DNA of 53,646 bases from Caballeronia turbans (lineage in GTDB: Bacteria > Pseudomonadota > Gammaproteobacteria > Burkholderiales > Burkholderiaceae), in assembly GCA_001544655.2 (NCBI GenBank), contig FCOD02000037.1, positions 1 through 53,646 on the forward strand, given 5' to 3'. Position numbers and translations under genes: made by a program. Below are positions 30,787-44,305 of the stretch, one piece after another. Every line of letters starts with the position of its first letter. Position 1 is the stretch's first letter. The notes below the pieces were generated by a model. It made no database searches and had not been told where the DNA came from. It saw nothing but the letters and a program-made list of their open reading frames with translations.

Positions 30787-31626
30787 ATGTTGCTGTCCCA
30801 AGTCGAAGCAAAGCGCGAGCAACTGCGGCCATCCGAGCGCAAGTTGGCCGACTACGTGCTCGAAGCGCCGCGCGAGGTGCTCGATCTGTCGATGACCGAC
30901 TTCGCGAAGCGCGCCGGTGTCAGCCAGCCGACCATCGCACGGTTTTGCCAGGCGCTCGGCTTTTCGGGCTTCCGGGAGTTCAAGATCCGCCTCGCACAAA
31001 GCGTAGCAGCGGACGTTCCCACGGTTTATCGCGACGTGCGCACGGACGAACCGCCCGCGGGCGTCGCCGCCAAGGTGCTCGACCGGACCATCGGCGCGCT
31101 GATCGGCGTGCGCAATACGCTGTCTTCAGACAGCGTCGCGGCGGCCATCGCGATTCTCGCCGCAGCGCGTCGTATCGAGTTCTACGGCGCGGGAGGATCG
31201 GGCATTGCCGCGCTCGATATGCAGCACAAATTTTTTCGATTAGGCGTACCGTCTGTCGCATACTCCGACCCGCATACGTACACCACTTCCGCAGCGCTGC
31301 TCGGCGCGGGCGATGTCGTCGTCGCGATTTCCAACACCGGGCGCACGAGAGACATTCTCGACGCGTGCAAATCGGCGTTAAACGGCGGCGCCAAGGTCAT
31401 TGCGATCACGCATGGCCATTCGCCGCTCGCGCGCATGGCCACGGTCGGATTGTTCGCGAACGTCAACGAAGACACCGACATTTTTTCGCCAATGACATCG
31501 CGCGTGTCACATCTCGCGATCGGCGACATCCTTGCGGTCGGACTGGCGCTGGCTCGCGGGCCAGCGCTTGCGGACAAGCTTGCTCAAGCGAAGGACGTGC
31601 TCGAAGGGCGGCGGGTGGGCACGTAG
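30787..31626 (+). CDS. hexR: RpiR-family regulator, HexR type
   Basis: The 279-residue protein has an N-terminal RpiR helix-turn-helix domain (about 1-77, with LRPSERKLADYVLEAP and GVSQPTIARFCQALGFSGFREFK). A C-terminal SIS sugar-phosphate domain (about 115-250) contains YGAGGSGIAALD and AISNTGRTRDILD. HexR regulators bind KDPG and control edd, eda and related genes. Here the gene is divergent from edd-eda with two operator-like palindromes between, which supports the name. No glk, pgl or zwf follows; the next locus is a broken gene. Confidence 0.88.
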   Translation: MLLSQVEAKREQLRPSERKLADYVLEAPREVLDLSMTDFAKRAGVSQPTIARFCQALGFSGFREFKIRLAQSVAADVPTVYRDVRTDEPPAGVAAKVLDRTIGALIGVRNTLSSDSVAAAIAILAAARRIEFYGAGGSGIAALDMQHKFFRLGVPSVAYSDPHTYTTSAALLGAGDVVVAISNTGRTRDILDACKSALNGGAKVIAITHGHSPLARMATVGLFANVNEDTDIFSPMTSRVSHLAIGDILAVGLALARGPALADKLAQAKDVLEGRRVGT

Positions 31627-31708
31627 GCAGCGAAGGCTGCGTCGCCCTCCAAAGAGCGGCGAACGTTCGCCTACGCTGTTTATCACTCACTCCCTCACCG
31701 GAGCACCC

Positions 31709-32860
31709 ATGAGCAGTTCCTTTTCCGTCGAGCATTTCGAATCCTGCGTCTACGGCGAGAAGCCGGATGAAGCCATTGCGCAGCTTCCGAACTCCACGCG
31801 TTGCTCACCGAAAGACCATTCGTCGACCTGCTGACTTTAATGGCGCCTTCGGATGCATGTCCACGTCCCGGCATAAACCGGTCGCTCGACAGTTTCGCGA
31901 GTCGCACGGCGACAGCCATCATTGCGCTCGTCGGGCACACCAGGTTCACTCTCACCGATGAGCGGTTCTCGCAACTGGCGGGCTCCCGTTCGCTAATCCA
32001 GCATTTGCTCGGCGCCGCGGTTCAGAAGAACGCCGATTATGTCGCCCGCCGGTTCCTTCCCGTCATTGCAGAAGATGGAACGGTTCAATTGCCGGTTCGG
32101 ATTCGACAAGACGGCTCAGGATTCCATGCAACGCGGAATCGCGCCTGCCGCTGGATTATTTTGCGTGCATTCGCGCGGATGCCGTGCCCGCGCTGAATCT
32201 TGCCATTGCGAACGCCGGTGAAATATCTTCCGGCAGTGCCGACGCGCATCGCAATCGCGAAGCGCTCCCCGACTGGCTCGACAAGGCGCTTGGCGATCAG
32301 AGCGATCTCCCCGACATCGAAACAAGTCAATTGTTCGCGTTGTACATGCATTGCACCCATGCCGAAATGGAGCATCGGCACGCGATCAAACGAAGCATCA
32401 ACAAACTCGTGCGCAGGACGCTCGCGAGCACGGTAGTGACCGATCCAAACCCGGAGCTGACCGCTCAACGACGCGCTGGACGCCCACGCTCCCTCACGCT
32501 CGTCACATGCTCCTGAGCCCGTTCCCCTTCGGCAATACGAACGGTATCGTGGATGCGTTCACGGTCGGGTTGCCGGGCATCTGCAAGACCGGTCGGGAGG
32601 TGTTCGAGCGGATCGACGGCGCCATGTTCATGCGCGCCTATATGCCCGGCTGGATGGTCGCGGATACGGCCGAGGAATACGTCGAAGCGGCGGTCAGGCT
32701 CGCGAACAATCACGAAGAACGAGAATCGCTGCGCAGCTACATGCTCGAAAAGAACGTGGTGCAGCGATTCTTCGAAGGGCGTCCGGAAGTCTTCGGCGAA
32801 ATGGTGCTCGATCTGGTGAACAAGCAAAAAGCCGGGCACGCGTCCGTCAGAACGGCTTGA
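31709..32860 (+). pseudogene. Decayed HMW1C-like protein N-glycosyltransferase gene
   Basis: Four pieces in three frames together resemble a cytoplasmic HMW1C-type glycosyltransferase, which adds glucose to Asn of adhesins. The piece at 31709-31786 (MSSSFSVEHFESCVYGEKPD) is followed by a frame change to 31786-32100 (ELHALLTERPFVDLLTLMAP). Another change leads to 32140-32450 (LPLDYFACIRAD, LYMHCTHAEMEHRHAIKRS). The C-terminus at about 32495-32860 carries LSPFPFGNTNGIVD, the conserved UDP-sugar region. The 1.15-kb span is far below the roughly 1.9 kb needed for a full protein, so most of the catalytic half is deleted. The 3' end overlaps the hemJ-like gene. Confidence 0.8.
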
Positions 32861-33263
32861 TCACCACGAGCAAGGTCGCGCCGAGCAGCCCAAGCACCGG
32901 CAGTTCGTTGAACATTCGATACCACTTGTCCGAGCGCCTGTTTTCGCCGCGTTGAAACGTGTGCAGCAGGCGCCCGCAATACGCGTGATAGGCGATGAGC
33001 AGAACGACGATCGTCAGCTTCGCGTGCAGCCAGCCCTGTCCCGCGCCGATCCCGACGACGAGCCACAGCCACAGCCCGCACGCGAGCGCCGGCACCGCGA
33101 TGAACGTCATGAACCGAAACAGCTTGCGCGCCATCAGCAACAGACGCGCGCTCGCGGCGGGATCCGTTTCCATCGCGAGGTTCACGAAAATGCGCGGCAG
33201 ATAGAAAAGCCCCGCGAACCACGAAGCGACCAGCACGATATGCAGCGATTTGATCCAGAGCAT
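32847..33263 (-). CDS. hemJ: HemJ-like / CopD-family membrane protein
   Basis: The 138-residue protein has four predicted membrane helices and the family features of HemJ, the heme-synthesis protoporphyrinogen oxidase. These are an N-terminal conserved His8 in LHIVLVASWFAGLFYLPR, Lys in HAKLTIVVLLIAYH, and the C-terminal DKWYRMFNELPVLGLLGATLLVVIKPF. Burkholderial copies are often labelled CopD family. It is downstream of proA (22 bp) at the end of the minus-strand run. The call as HemJ rests on motif similarity; function is not proven by context. Confidence 0.78.
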   Translation of the reverse strand: MLWIKSLHIVLVASWFAGLFYLPRIFVNLAMETDPAASARLLLMARKLFRFMTFIAVPALACGLWLWLVVGIGAGQGWLHAKLTIVVLLIAYHAYCGRLLHTFQRGENRRSDKWYRMFNELPVLGLLGATLLVVIKPF

Positions 33264-33285
33264 CGTTCTTCTTGTTCGAGCCTGC

Positions 33286-34557
33286 TTATTGACGGACTTC
33301 GCCGCGGCCGAGCACCACGTACTTGAGCGATGTCAGCCCTTCGAGCCCGACAGGACCGCGCGCATGCAGCTTGTCGTTCGAAATGCCGATTTCCGCGCCG
33401 AGGCCGAATTCGAAGCCATCGGCGAAGCGTGTGGACGCGTTCACCATCACGCTCGCCGAATCCACTTCGCGCAGGAAACGCATCGCGCGGTCGTGATCTT
33501 CGGTGACGATCGCGTCGGTGTGATGCGAGCCGTAGGTGTTGATGTGGTCGATGGCTTCATCGAGCCCGTCGACGATCTTGATCGCCAGCACCGGCGCGAG
33601 ATATTCCGTGCTCCAGTCTTCGTCGGTCGCATCGACGAGGCCGCCCATCTTCGCCGCTTCGAGCACGGCGCGCGCTTGCCCGTCCACGCGCAGTTCGACT
33701 TCTTTCGCCTGATACGCGCGCGCGAGTTGCGGCAAGGCCTGCTGAGCGATGCCGCGCGCGACGAGCAGCGTTTCCATCGTGTTGCAGGTGCCGTAACGAT
33801 GTGTCTTCGCGTTGTCGCAAATGACTGCCGCCTTGTCGAGATCCGCGCGATCGTCCACATACACATGGCAGATGCCGTCGAGGTGCTTGATCATCGGCAC
33901 GCGCGATTCTTCCATCAACCGCGCAATCAGGCTCTTGCCGCCGCGCGGCACGATCACGTCGACGAATTCGGTCATCGTGATGAGCTTGCCGACCGCCGCG
34001 CGATCCGCCGTTTCGACGACCTGCACCGCGTCCTGCGGCAAGCCCGCTGCTTCCAGCCCGACGCCAATCAGCTTCGCGAGCGCCGTGTTGCATTCGAGCG
34101 CCTCGGAGCCGCCGCGCAAAATGGTGGCGTTGCCGGACTTGAGGCACAGCGCGGCGGCGTCGATCGTGACGTTCGGCCGCGACTCGTAGATGATGCCGAT
34201 CACGCCGAGCGGCACGCGCATCTGGCCGACCTGGATGCCGCTCGGACGAAACTTCAGCCCGCTGATTTCGCCGATCGGATCGGCCAGCGCGGCGACCTGG
34301 CGCAAGCCTTCGACCATCGTATTGATCGCCTTGTCGGAAAGCGTCAGGCGGTCGATGAACGCCGCATCGTAGCCCTTCTCCCGCGCCCGCACGAGGTCGC
34401 GCGCGTTCGCTTCCTTGAGCGCATCGCGCTCGCGTTCGATGGCGTCCGCCACGGCGTTGAGCGCCGCATTTTTCGCCGCCGTCGACGCCCGCGCCATTGC
34501 GCGCGACGCCGTGCGGGCGCGGCGGCCGAGGTCGGTCATGTATTGATCGATGTTCAT
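33286..34557 (-). CDS. proA: Glutamate-5-semialdehyde dehydrogenase (gamma-glutamyl phosphate reductase)
   Basis: ProA reduces gamma-glutamyl phosphate to glutamate-5-semialdehyde in proline synthesis. The 423-residue aldehyde-dehydrogenase-fold protein has [42 protein letters not shown] and the catalytic Cys segment [13 protein letters not shown], and ends in [22 protein letters not shown]. proB is not adjacent. The gene sits between holA and the hemJ-like gene, as in other Burkholderiaceae. Confidence 0.96.
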   Translation of the reverse strand: MNIDQYMTDLGRRARTASRAMARASTAAKNAALNAVADAIERERDALKEANARDLVRAREKGYDAAFIDRLTLSDKAINTMVEGLRQVAALADPIGEISGLKFRPSGIQVGQMRVPLGVIGIIYESRPNVTIDAAALCLKSGNATILRGGSEALECNTALAKLIGVGLEAAGLPQDAVQVVETADRAAVGKLITMTEFVDVIVPRGGKSLIARLMEESRVPMIKHLDGICHVYVDDRADLDKAAVICDNAKTHRYGTCNTMETLLVARGIAQQALPQLARAYQAKEVELRVDGQARAVLEAAKMGGLVDATDEDWSTEYLAPVLAIKIVDGLDEAIDHINTYGSHHTDAIVTEDHDRAMRFLREVDSASVMVNASTRFADGFEFGLGAEIGISNDKLHARGPVGLEGLTSLKYVVLGRGEVRQ

Positions 34558-34665
34558 CGTGGGTCTCTTCCGTGATCCGCTTTCTCGAGCGCTTCCAAGG
34601 CCGAAGCGTCAGTGCCTTCATTCTAAGCCGTTGCACAAATTGCAACAGCGTGTGACCGATGCGTC

Positions 34666-35757
34666 CTAGCGGCGCGGTCGTGGCGCTGGCGTAGCCTGCG
34701 CCGGCGTGCCGCCGTGCGCGACCGCCATCGCGAGTTCGAACATGCCGGCCCACGGATCTGGCGGTGGCTCGCTGCCGCGCGCTCCCGTGCCTCCGGAAAG
34801 CCCTTTCACCTGCCGATCCAGCCGCGCCGCGAGCGACAGCGCCTTTTCCAGCGCGTCGTCCGTCACGCGCGAGAGCGCCGGGCCGATGAGCCTTTCGCGC
34901 GGCCCCCAGACGCGGTTCTCGCGCATGAGCGTGGCGAGCGGCTTGCCCGCCGCGACGCCGCGCTTGATGCGCAACAGCGTGCGCACTTCCTCGACGAGCG
35001 CCCAGAGCACGAGCACGGCGGCTTCGCCTTCGCCCTTCAGTCCGTCGAGCATGCGCGCGAGACGGCCGACATCGCCCGTCAGCATCGCTTCGTTGAGCTT
35101 GAACACGTCGTAGCGCGCGACGTTCAGCACAGCGTCGTGGATCTGCTCGAACGTGAGCACGCCCTCGGGATAGAGCAGCCCGAGCTTCTGGATTTCCTGA
35201 TGCGCGGCGAGCAGATTGCCTTCCACCCGTTCCGCGATGAACGACAGCGCGCGCCGCCCTTCCTCGCCGGGTGCGACGCGCTGCCCTTGCTGCGCGAGCC
35301 GCTGGCCGACCCACATCGGCAATTGCGCGCGTTCGACCGGATCGATCTTCAGCGCGACGCCCGCGCCGAGCAACGCTGTGAACCAGCCCGACTTCTGCGT
35401 CGCGCTGTCGAGGCGCGGCAGCGTAACGAGCGTCACGACGTCGGGATTATCGGCGCCGGCGATCGCCTTCAGCGCTTCCGCGCCTTCCTTGCCGGGCTTG
35501 CCGGTCGGAATGCGCAGTTCGATCAGTTGACGGTCGCCGAAGAGCGACATCGACTGGGTTGCGCCGATGAGCGCGCTCCAGTCGAAACCGCGCTCGACAG
35601 TGAATACCGTGCGGTCGGTGAAGCCGCCCGCGCGCGCGGTGGCCCGGATGCGGTCGCACGCTTCCTGGGCGAGCAGATGCTCGTCGCCGTACACGACGTA
35701 CAGCCCCTTCAGGCCTTTCGCGAGGTGCGCTTCGAGCGCGTCGAGCTTCAGTTGCAT
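34666..35757 (-). CDS. holA: DNA polymerase III delta subunit
   Basis: HolA is the delta subunit of the clamp loader and opens the beta clamp. The 363-residue protein starts MQLKLDALEAHLAKGLKGLYVVYGDEHLLAQEACDRIR, with the truncated AAA-like fold lacking a functional P-loop. Further conserved segments are QSMSLFGDRQLIELRIP, ERVEGNLLAAHQEIQKLGLL and VWGPRERLI. The C-terminal tail is Pro/Ala/Arg-rich. It follows lptE by 22 bp, the common lptE-holA arrangement. Confidence 0.94.
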   Translation of the reverse strand: MQLKLDALEAHLAKGLKGLYVVYGDEHLLAQEACDRIRATARAGGFTDRTVFTVERGFDWSALIGATQSMSLFGDRQLIELRIPTGKPGKEGAEALKAIAGADNPDVVTLVTLPRLDSATQKSGWFTALLGAGVALKIDPVERAQLPMWVGQRLAQQGQRVAPGEEGRRALSFIAERVEGNLLAAHQEIQKLGLLYPEGVLTFEQIHDAVLNVARYDVFKLNEAMLTGDVGRLARMLDGLKGEGEAAVLVLWALVEEVRTLLRIKRGVAAGKPLATLMRENRVWGPRERLIGPALSRVTDDALEKALSLAARLDRQVKGLSGGTGARGSEPPPDPWAGMFELAMAVAHGGTPAQATPAPRPRR

Positions 35758-35779
35758 GATGCTGGCGAGCGTCCGCGTT

Positions 35780-36381
35780 TCAGAGCGGCGGCACCGGCAG
35801 CGGCGCGCGCGGCGCGACGCCCGGTGTCTGCTCGCCCGGCGCCGGATGCAGCGAACGCACTGTCGCGAGACGACGGGTCAACTGGTCCACGGCGTCGTTG
35901 CGCATGTCGTTGTAAAGCAGCGTGGATTCCTGGCTTTTCGCAAGCGTGTATTGATCGCTATAGGTCATCGAACGATTCAATATGATTGCGCTCGGCGGAA
36001 TCAGCAGCGTGCCATCCGCGCCCATCAGCGAATAGTTCACGTTGTAGACAAGCTCGTATTCCTGCACAACACCCTGCGCATTCAAGCTCAGCGTGCGCAA
36101 CCCCTGACCCTCGGACAAATTGAGCGTCGCGTCGGGCTTCTCGTAAGGCTTGACGATCACCGTGTCGCTGCCACCCTGAACCATGCGCTCGAGGCGCGCG
36201 ACCATCTGCGGCGTGCCGCCTGTGATCGCGAGCCGCTTGAACGCATAGTCCTGCTGGCCGCGCAGTTGGAAGCCGCATGCAGACAGCGCGGCCGCGCCGC
36301 CCACGAGCACGAGGAACGAACGCCTGCTTACGCCTTTCTCGACGGCTTTCCGGGTCACATCGACTCCCTTGGTTTTGCGCA

Positions 36382-36382
<1 letters not shown>
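35780..36382 (-). CDS. lptE: LPS-assembly lipoprotein LptE
   Basis: LptE is the outer-membrane lipoprotein plug of LptD. The 200-residue sequence has a basic leader with SRRSFLVLVGGAAALSAC, giving a lipobox Cys near residue 36, followed at once by the family hallmark GFQLRG. The mature part ends with a Pro-rich tail. The ATG at 36382 overlaps the leuS stop by one base, but in-frame alternatives closer to the signal peptide exist, so the exact start is uncertain. Together with lptD elsewhere in the window it completes the LPS translocon. Confidence 0.92.
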
Positions 36383-39607
<3,225 letters not shown>

Positions 39608-39619
39608 CGCCGCGCGCTC

Positions 39620-40291
39620 CTATTCGGTCGGACCGCAGACGAAGGCGTGCAGATCGTGCGCGAAGCCGTCGAGCTCCTCGGAAATCTGCCGCACGTAGCG
39701 GCCGAGCACGTTGTACGCGAGCACGGCGGGAATCGCGACGACCAGCCCGAACGCCGTCATGATGAGCGCTTCGCCGACCGGCCCGGCGACGTTTTCGATC
39801 ATCGCCTGCCCGCTCGACGCGATGCTGACCAGCGCGTGATAAATGCCCCACACGGTGCCGAGCAGGCCGACGAACGGTGCCGTGCTGCCCACCGATGCGA
39901 GCAGAACCTGGCCGAATTCGAGTCGGCGTTGGGAGCGGAGCAACGCATGACGCAGCGCGCGCAGGACGCGTTCACTGCGCTCCACGCGGGCGAGCAGCGC
40001 GCCCGGCATTTCAGCTTCGGATGCACGCCACGCTGCTTCGGCGAGCGGCAGAAACACGCGCTCGCGATCGACGCGCTGCAATGCGCCGATCCCGTCTTTC
40101 AGACTCGGTGCCTGCCAGAAGTGTTGCAGCGCACGCGGCCCCTGCCATTTGGCACGCGCGAGAATCCACGCCTTCACGAGCAGGAAGCACCAGCTCGCGA
40201 GCGACATCGCGAGCAGCAAGCCCGCGACCGCGTGCGTCACGGCATCGCCGGATTGCAGATAGTGGATAACGCCCGTTGCCGCCATTGTCAC
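39620..40291 (-). CDS. MotA/TolQ/ExbB-family proton channel
   Basis: The 223-residue protein has three membrane helices (about 17-40, 130-155, 172-195) and the ExbB/TolQ signature LLASVGSTAPFVGLLGTVWGIYHALV followed by EALIMTAFGLVVAIPAVLAYN. It lies 9 bp after dapB and is followed by the ExbD-like gene. ExbB-type function (proton-driven outer-membrane transport) is likely, but its client is not identified. Confidence 0.9.
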   Translation of the reverse strand: MTMAATGVIHYLQSGDAVTHAVAGLLLAMSLASWCFLLVKAWILARAKWQGPRALQHFWQAPSLKDGIGALQRVDRERVFLPLAEAAWRASEAEMPGALLARVERSERVLRALRHALLRSQRRLEFGQVLLASVGSTAPFVGLLGTVWGIYHALVSIASSGQAMIENVAGPVGEALIMTAFGLVVAIPAVLAYNVLGRYVRQISEELDGFAHDLHAFVCGPTE

Positions 40292-40300
40292 GAAGATGAA

Positions 40301-41098
40301 TCAGCGCAGGCCGAGAACGTCCTGCATGTCGAAGAAGCCCTTTTCGTGCCCTTGCAGAAAGTGCGCGGCGCGCAGCGCGCCTTGCGCATAGGACAGACGG
40401 CTCGCCGACTTGTGTGTGATCTCGACGCGCTCGCCGATGCCCGCGAAGAGCACCGTGTGATCGCCGACGATATCGCCGCCGCGAATCGCGGAAAAGCCGA
40501 TGGTCGACGGATCGCGCTCGCCCGTCACGCCTTCGCGCGCGTACACGGCACAGTCCTTCAGATCGCGGCCGAGCGCGTGGGCGATCACCTCGCCCATCGC
40601 GAGCGCGGTGCCCGACGGCGCGTCGACCTTGTGCCGGTGATGCGCCTCGATGACTTCGATGTCGTAACCCTGCGCGAAATGCTTCGCGGCGAATTCGAGC
40701 AGCTTCAGCGTGACGTTCACGCCCACACTCATGTTCGGCGCGAACACGACGCCGATCTTCTCGCCCGCCTGCTTGAGCCGCGCCTTCCGCTCGTCCGAGA
40801 AACCCGTCGTGCCGACGATCATCTTCACGCTGTGGCGCAGCGCGGCTTCAAGGTGCGCCATCGTGCCTTCGGGGCGCGTGAAGTCGATCAGGTAGTCAGC
40901 GTCGGCGAACACGCGCTCGATGTCATCGGTCAGTAGAACGCCCGTGGTTTTGCCGAGGAATGCGCCCGCGTCCTGCCCGAGCTGCGGCACGCCGGGCCGG
41001 TCGAGCGCGCCGACGAGTTGCGCGTCCGGATCGTTGAGAACGGTTTCGATCAGCATCCGGCCCATGCGGCCCGATGCGCCGGCGATGGCGATCTTCAT
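40301..41098 (-). CDS. dapB: 4-Hydroxy-tetrahydrodipicolinate reductase
   Basis: DapB reduces the product of DapA in the lysine/diaminopimelate pathway, needed for peptidoglycan. The 265-residue protein begins [18 protein letters not shown] (nucleotide-binding GASGRMGR). It contains the substrate and catalytic motifs [26 protein letters not shown] and [13 protein letters not shown]. The ATG at 41098 matches the conserved start. It lies between bamE and the exbB-like gene on the same strand. Confidence 0.96.
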   Translation of the reverse strand: MKIAIAGASGRMGRMLIETVLNDPDAQLVGALDRPGVPQLGQDAGAFLGKTTGVLLTDDIERVFADADYLIDFTRPEGTMAHLEAALRHSVKMIVGTTGFSDERKARLKQAGEKIGVVFAPNMSVGVNVTLKLLEFAAKHFAQGYDIEVIEAHHRHKVDAPSGTALAMGEVIAHALGRDLKDCAVYAREGVTGERDPSTIGFSAIRGGDIVGDHTVLFAGIGERVEITHKSASRLSYAQGALRAAHFLQGHEKGFFDMQDVLGLR

Positions 41099-41218
41099 GG
41101 CAGTCTCGTGTTGAACCGCGCGCAAGACGCGCGATGGATGATGCGGATTGGCGATGCGGCTGAAGCGGCGCCGCGTCGAAACGCGTGGCGCGGCTTCGGC
41201 TCCGAATGGCTGAACTGC

Positions 41219-42019
41219 TTACTGGCTTTGCTGCGGCAGATAGAACTGCGCCTGGCTGCCCGCGTTGGCCGGCGTCGGCGACGAGCCCGCCGGGCCTACC
41301 GCGCTGCTGTCCGGAATGTTGATCGTCTGCGGCCGGCGTTGCAATTGAATCTGCGAGTTGCTGCCGCTCTGGCCGCTCGAACCGGGCGCGCCGCCTGCCG
41401 TCTGCGGCACGTTCACGCGCACCGACGACTGCGTGCGGCCCGTCGGCGTGTCGACCTGCGCCGTGGCGCGGTTGGCGGCCTGTGCGGCCTGCTGATTGGC
41501 GTCGCCCGCGAATGCGGCTGCGGTATTCGGCTGCGTGGACGGCTCGCCGGACGGCGCGGTCACCGCTGCCGTCGACGCCACCGGCGCCGACGCCGCTGCC
41601 GTCGCGACTGGCTTCGCGACCTTGACGCCCTTGTCGCCGTCGATTTCCGCGAGCAGTTCGAGGTTGGAAGGCAGGTTCTCGCCGCCCGACCAGCTCACGA
41701 CGCGATCGCTCGCGAAGTTCACGACGAAGTCCCGCTGCTGCACGATGGACGCGGACCCGCGTTTGAAATAGAACACATAGTCCCAGCGATCGGCGTGGAA
41801 CATGTCGGTCAGAAGCGGCGTGCCCAGGAGCTGCTTCACCTGATCACGCGACATGCCGACCTGCATCTGATTCGCTGCTTCCTGCGAAACGAAATTGCCT
41901 TGCACGACCGTGATCCGATACGGTGTGATGCTTTGCGCGATCTTCTGCGTGACGCTGTCGTACGCCGAGCAGCCGGCGAGCAATGCGGCCAAGGTTGCTG
42001 CGATCACGGTTCCCCGCAT
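41219..42019 (-). CDS. bamE: Outer membrane assembly lipoprotein BamE with long C-terminal extension
   Basis: BamE is a lipoprotein of the BAM complex. The 266-residue protein has lipobox LLAGC (Cys17) and the SmpA/OmlA domain (about 25-115) with ITVVQGNFVSQEAANQMQVGMSRDQV and DRWDYVFYFKRG. From about residue 130 to the end it carries a low-complexity Ala/Thr/Ser/Gln/Pro-rich tail of roughly 135 residues; many family members are only about 110-120 residues in total. The start at 42019 is fixed by an AGGGAGAG ribosome binding site 7 nt upstream. It is divergent from fur. Confidence 0.92.
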   Translation of the reverse strand: MRGTVIAATLAALLAGCSAYDSVTQKIAQSITPYRITVVQGNFVSQEAANQMQVGMSRDQVKQLLGTPLLTDMFHADRWDYVFYFKRGSASIVQQRDFVVNFASDRVVSWSGGENLPSNLELLAEIDGDKGVKVAKPVATAAASAPVASTAAVTAPSGEPSTQPNTAAAFAGDANQQAAQAANRATAQVDTPTGRTQSSVRVNVPQTAGGAPGSSGQSGSNSQIQLQRRPQTINIPDSSAVGPAGSSPTPANAGSQAQFYLPQQSQ

Positions 42020-42194
42020 GCGACGGCTCTCCCTGCAAGTCGATAAAAATTTGGAAAACATTTCACCTTTCACGCGAGGCGCTCCGAGGTCGCGCTCTTT
42101 TCGTCCAATTCGCCTTGCGTCCGCTCGGGATGTCGGGAATCGGAAAAACGCATTACTATGAGAACCTTGAATTGTACTCTAGGGATGCCTAGCC

Positions 42195-42623
42195 ATGACC
42201 AATCCCGCCGATCTCAAAAATATCGGGCTCAAGGCGACCCTGCCCCGCCTCAAGATTCTCGAAATTTTTCAGCATAGTCCGGTGCGCCATCTGACCGCCG
42301 AAGACGTGTATCGAAGCCTGCTCAACGAAGAGCTCGATATCGGTCTCGCAACGGTTTATCGCGTGCTCACGCAGTTCGAGCAAGCCGGCCTGTTGTCGCG
42401 GAGCAATTTCGAATCGGGCAAGGCCGTCTTCGAGCTGAACGAGGGATCGCACCACGATCACCTCGTGTGCATCGACTGCGGTCGCGTGGAAGAGTTCTTC
42501 GATGCGGAGATCGAACGCCGTCAGCAATCGATCGCGAAGGATCGCGGCTTCAAGCTCCACGAGCATGCGCTCGCGCTGTACGGCGCGTGCACGAAGGAAA
42601 ACTGCCCCCATCGCAAGCATTGA
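42195..42623 (+). CDS. fur: Ferric uptake regulator Fur
   Basis: Fur is the Fe(II)-dependent repressor of iron-acquisition genes. The 142-residue protein has the winged-helix DNA-binding domain (about 10-80, [18 protein letters not shown]-like). It also has the metal-binding HHDH (86-89), the structural zinc pair Cys92/Cys95 in CIDCG, and a second Cys pair in CTKENC near the end. It is divergent from bamE, a neighbourhood shared by many beta-proteobacteria. Confidence 0.97.
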   Translation: MTNPADLKNIGLKATLPRLKILEIFQHSPVRHLTAEDVYRSLLNEELDIGLATVYRVLTQFEQAGLLSRSNFESGKAVFELNEGSHHDHLVCIDCGRVEEFFDAEIERRQQSIAKDRGFKLHEHALALYGACTKENCPHRKH

Positions 42624-42656
42624 GGTGACGCGCCGGCCAGCGGCGCGTAGATGAAA

Positions 42657-42695
42657 AAACCGCCGCCCATCGGCTCGATGGGCGGCGGTTTCGTT
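42657..42695. terminator. Bidirectional terminator between fur and allA
   Basis: A long stem AAACCGCCGCCCATCG pairs with CGATGGGCGGCGGTTT and has A/T-tracts at both sides. It can end fur (plus) and the ureide operon (minus, where the T-tract is longer). Confidence 0.88.
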
Positions 42696-42763
42696 TCGCC
42701 TGTACGTTTCGTGGTTTTGCGTCTGATCGATTCGCATTTGCGTTTGCGTTCGAAACGACCGCC

Positions 42764-43273
42764 TCAAGCCGCGCGCGCTTCGCGTTCGATCAGCGTGTAT
42801 CGCTCCGGCAATTCGATCTCGTCGCAATTCGGAAGATCGCCGCCCCGATCCACGACGATGAAATCCGCCACCTTGTCGAGCACGATCAGCGGGTGATGCC
42901 AGACGCCGCGCGCGTAGTTCACGCCTTGCGAGCCGCGCACATGGAACGCGCGCATCCGGTCGGGATCGAACTCGCCGGCGGGCGCGACGACCACGAGATA
43001 GCGCACGTCCGCGAGCGGCACGAACGCCTGGCTGCCGAGCGGATGCCGCTCCATCATCGAGATCACGACCGGCTGCGCGCGCGGCTGGCCGCGAAACACG
43101 TTGATGAGCGGCCGTCCGCCGCTCTCGAAGCCGACCTCCACGTTCGCGAGGTCGTGAAAGCGCTCGGTCGTGCCCGCGTTGATCGGAAAATGGCGCGCGC
43201 CTTCGAGTTCGATCACATCGCCGAACGGGGCGAAGGCCTCGCGCGTGAGAGGCTCCAGGGTCAGCGTCTTCAT
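42764..43273 (-). CDS. allA: Ureidoglycolate lyase
   Basis: AllA splits ureidoglycolate into glyoxylate and urea, the last step of allantoin breakdown through allantoate. The 169-residue cupin-like protein starts [22 protein letters not shown] and contains [23 protein letters not shown] and [11 protein letters not shown]. Its start overlaps the allantoicase stop by 4 nt, so the two consecutive enzymes are coupled. It ends the operon, followed by a terminator shared with fur. Confidence 0.94.
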   Translation of the reverse strand: MKTLTLEPLTREAFAPFGDVIELEGARHFPINAGTTERFHDLANVEVGFESGGRPLINVFRGQPRAQPVVISMMERHPLGSQAFVPLADVRYLVVVAPAGEFDPDRMRAFHVRGSQGVNYARGVWHHPLIVLDKVADFIVVDRGGDLPNCDEIELPERYTLIEREARAA

Positions 43274-44280
43274 TCGATTTCACCGAAGATTCGCAGACGC
43301 GACACGCCGCCGTCCGGACAGATGTTGAAGCGCACGTGCGTCACGGGACCGAGCGCGGCGATCTCTTTTTCGAAGCGATGCACGCTGTCCATCGACAGCT
43401 TTTGTTCGTCGAGCAGCACGGGCCAGAACATCGCCTGCGTGACGAGCGATTCGTCCGTGCCGCCTTCCACGCGCGCCGCCTGCAGCGAACAGCGGTCCGG
43501 ATAGTTGCCCTTGAAGTGCGCGGTATCGACTTCGATCGCGCGAATCACGCCGGGATTCGCCAACGCGACGATCGCCCAGTCGTTGCCCGGCTCACGGCGC
43601 CGGCGCGTTTCCCAGCCATCGCCCATGTTCGCGCCGCGTCCCGGCATCAGCATTTGCGACGCGGGACCGAAGTGCTGATTGTTCGCCGCGACGAGATACG
43701 CGCCGTTTTCGATCGCCGCGAGATCGAGCAGCGTCCCGCGTTCGACGCGCGAGAAATCCGCCTTCGGCTGCCCGTACACGCGCAACCGCGCGATGCCGCC
43801 ATCGGGATAGATGTTCACGTGCAGATGCGTGTAGGCGCGCGTGTCGCCGATCTCCAGATAGTGATGACGATTACCCTGCAGCGTCGTCGACGGAACGATC
43901 TCGCGCCAGTCGCCGTTTTCCTGCGGATTTCCGTTTTCGCTGTAGCACGCTTCGATCGACGCCGCAGGCGGGAAATTGCCGGTGAAATGGCTCGTGTCGA
44001 TATCGATGCCGTGAATCACGCCCGCGCGCGCGAGCTTGACGATGCAGTAGTCGTAGCCCGTCGTGCGCTTGCGGCGGGTCTCCCAGCCGTCCATCCACTT
44101 GCCGTGCTCGTCGTACTTGCCGGGGATGAACACCGCCGGCTGCGGCTCCAGCATGCGCTCCTTCGGCGCGAAGAATTCGTCGGTGGCGAAGAGCGCCTGC
44201 GCACCGAGCCGCGGGTCCGCGAGATTCATGTAGCGGCGGGCGAAAGCGGGAGCGTCTGCGTCGAGAATCGGGTTGGCCAT
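43270..44280 (-). CDS. alc: Allantoicase
   Basis: Allantoicase hydrolyses allantoate to ureidoglycolate and urea. The 336-residue protein is built of two related jellyroll repeats (about 25-170 and 195-335). Each has a DGWETRR(R/K)R motif, an HF(T/K)GN(F/Y)P segment and a C-terminal (I/C)PDGG(I/V)(A/S)RLR(V/I)(Y/F)G motif. The ATG at 44280 is preceded by a GGAAACT ribosome binding site; the frame opens further upstream without similarity. It follows dctA by 25 bp. Confidence 0.95.
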   Translation of the reverse strand: MANPILDADAPAFARRYMNLADPRLGAQALFATDEFFAPKERMLEPQPAVFIPGKYDEHGKWMDGWETRRKRTTGYDYCIVKLARAGVIHGIDIDTSHFTGNFPPAASIEACYSENGNPQENGDWREIVPSTTLQGNRHHYLEIGDTRAYTHLHVNIYPDGGIARLRVYGQPKADFSRVERGTLLDLAAIENGAYLVAANNQHFGPASQMLMPGRGANMGDGWETRRRREPGNDWAIVALANPGVIRAIEVDTAHFKGNYPDRCSLQAARVEGGTDESLVTQAMFWPVLLDEQKLSMDSVHRFEKEIAALGPVTHVRFNICPDGGVSRLRIFGEIE

Positions 44281-44305
44281 TTCAGTTTCCTTCAGTTGCG
44301 GTGAG

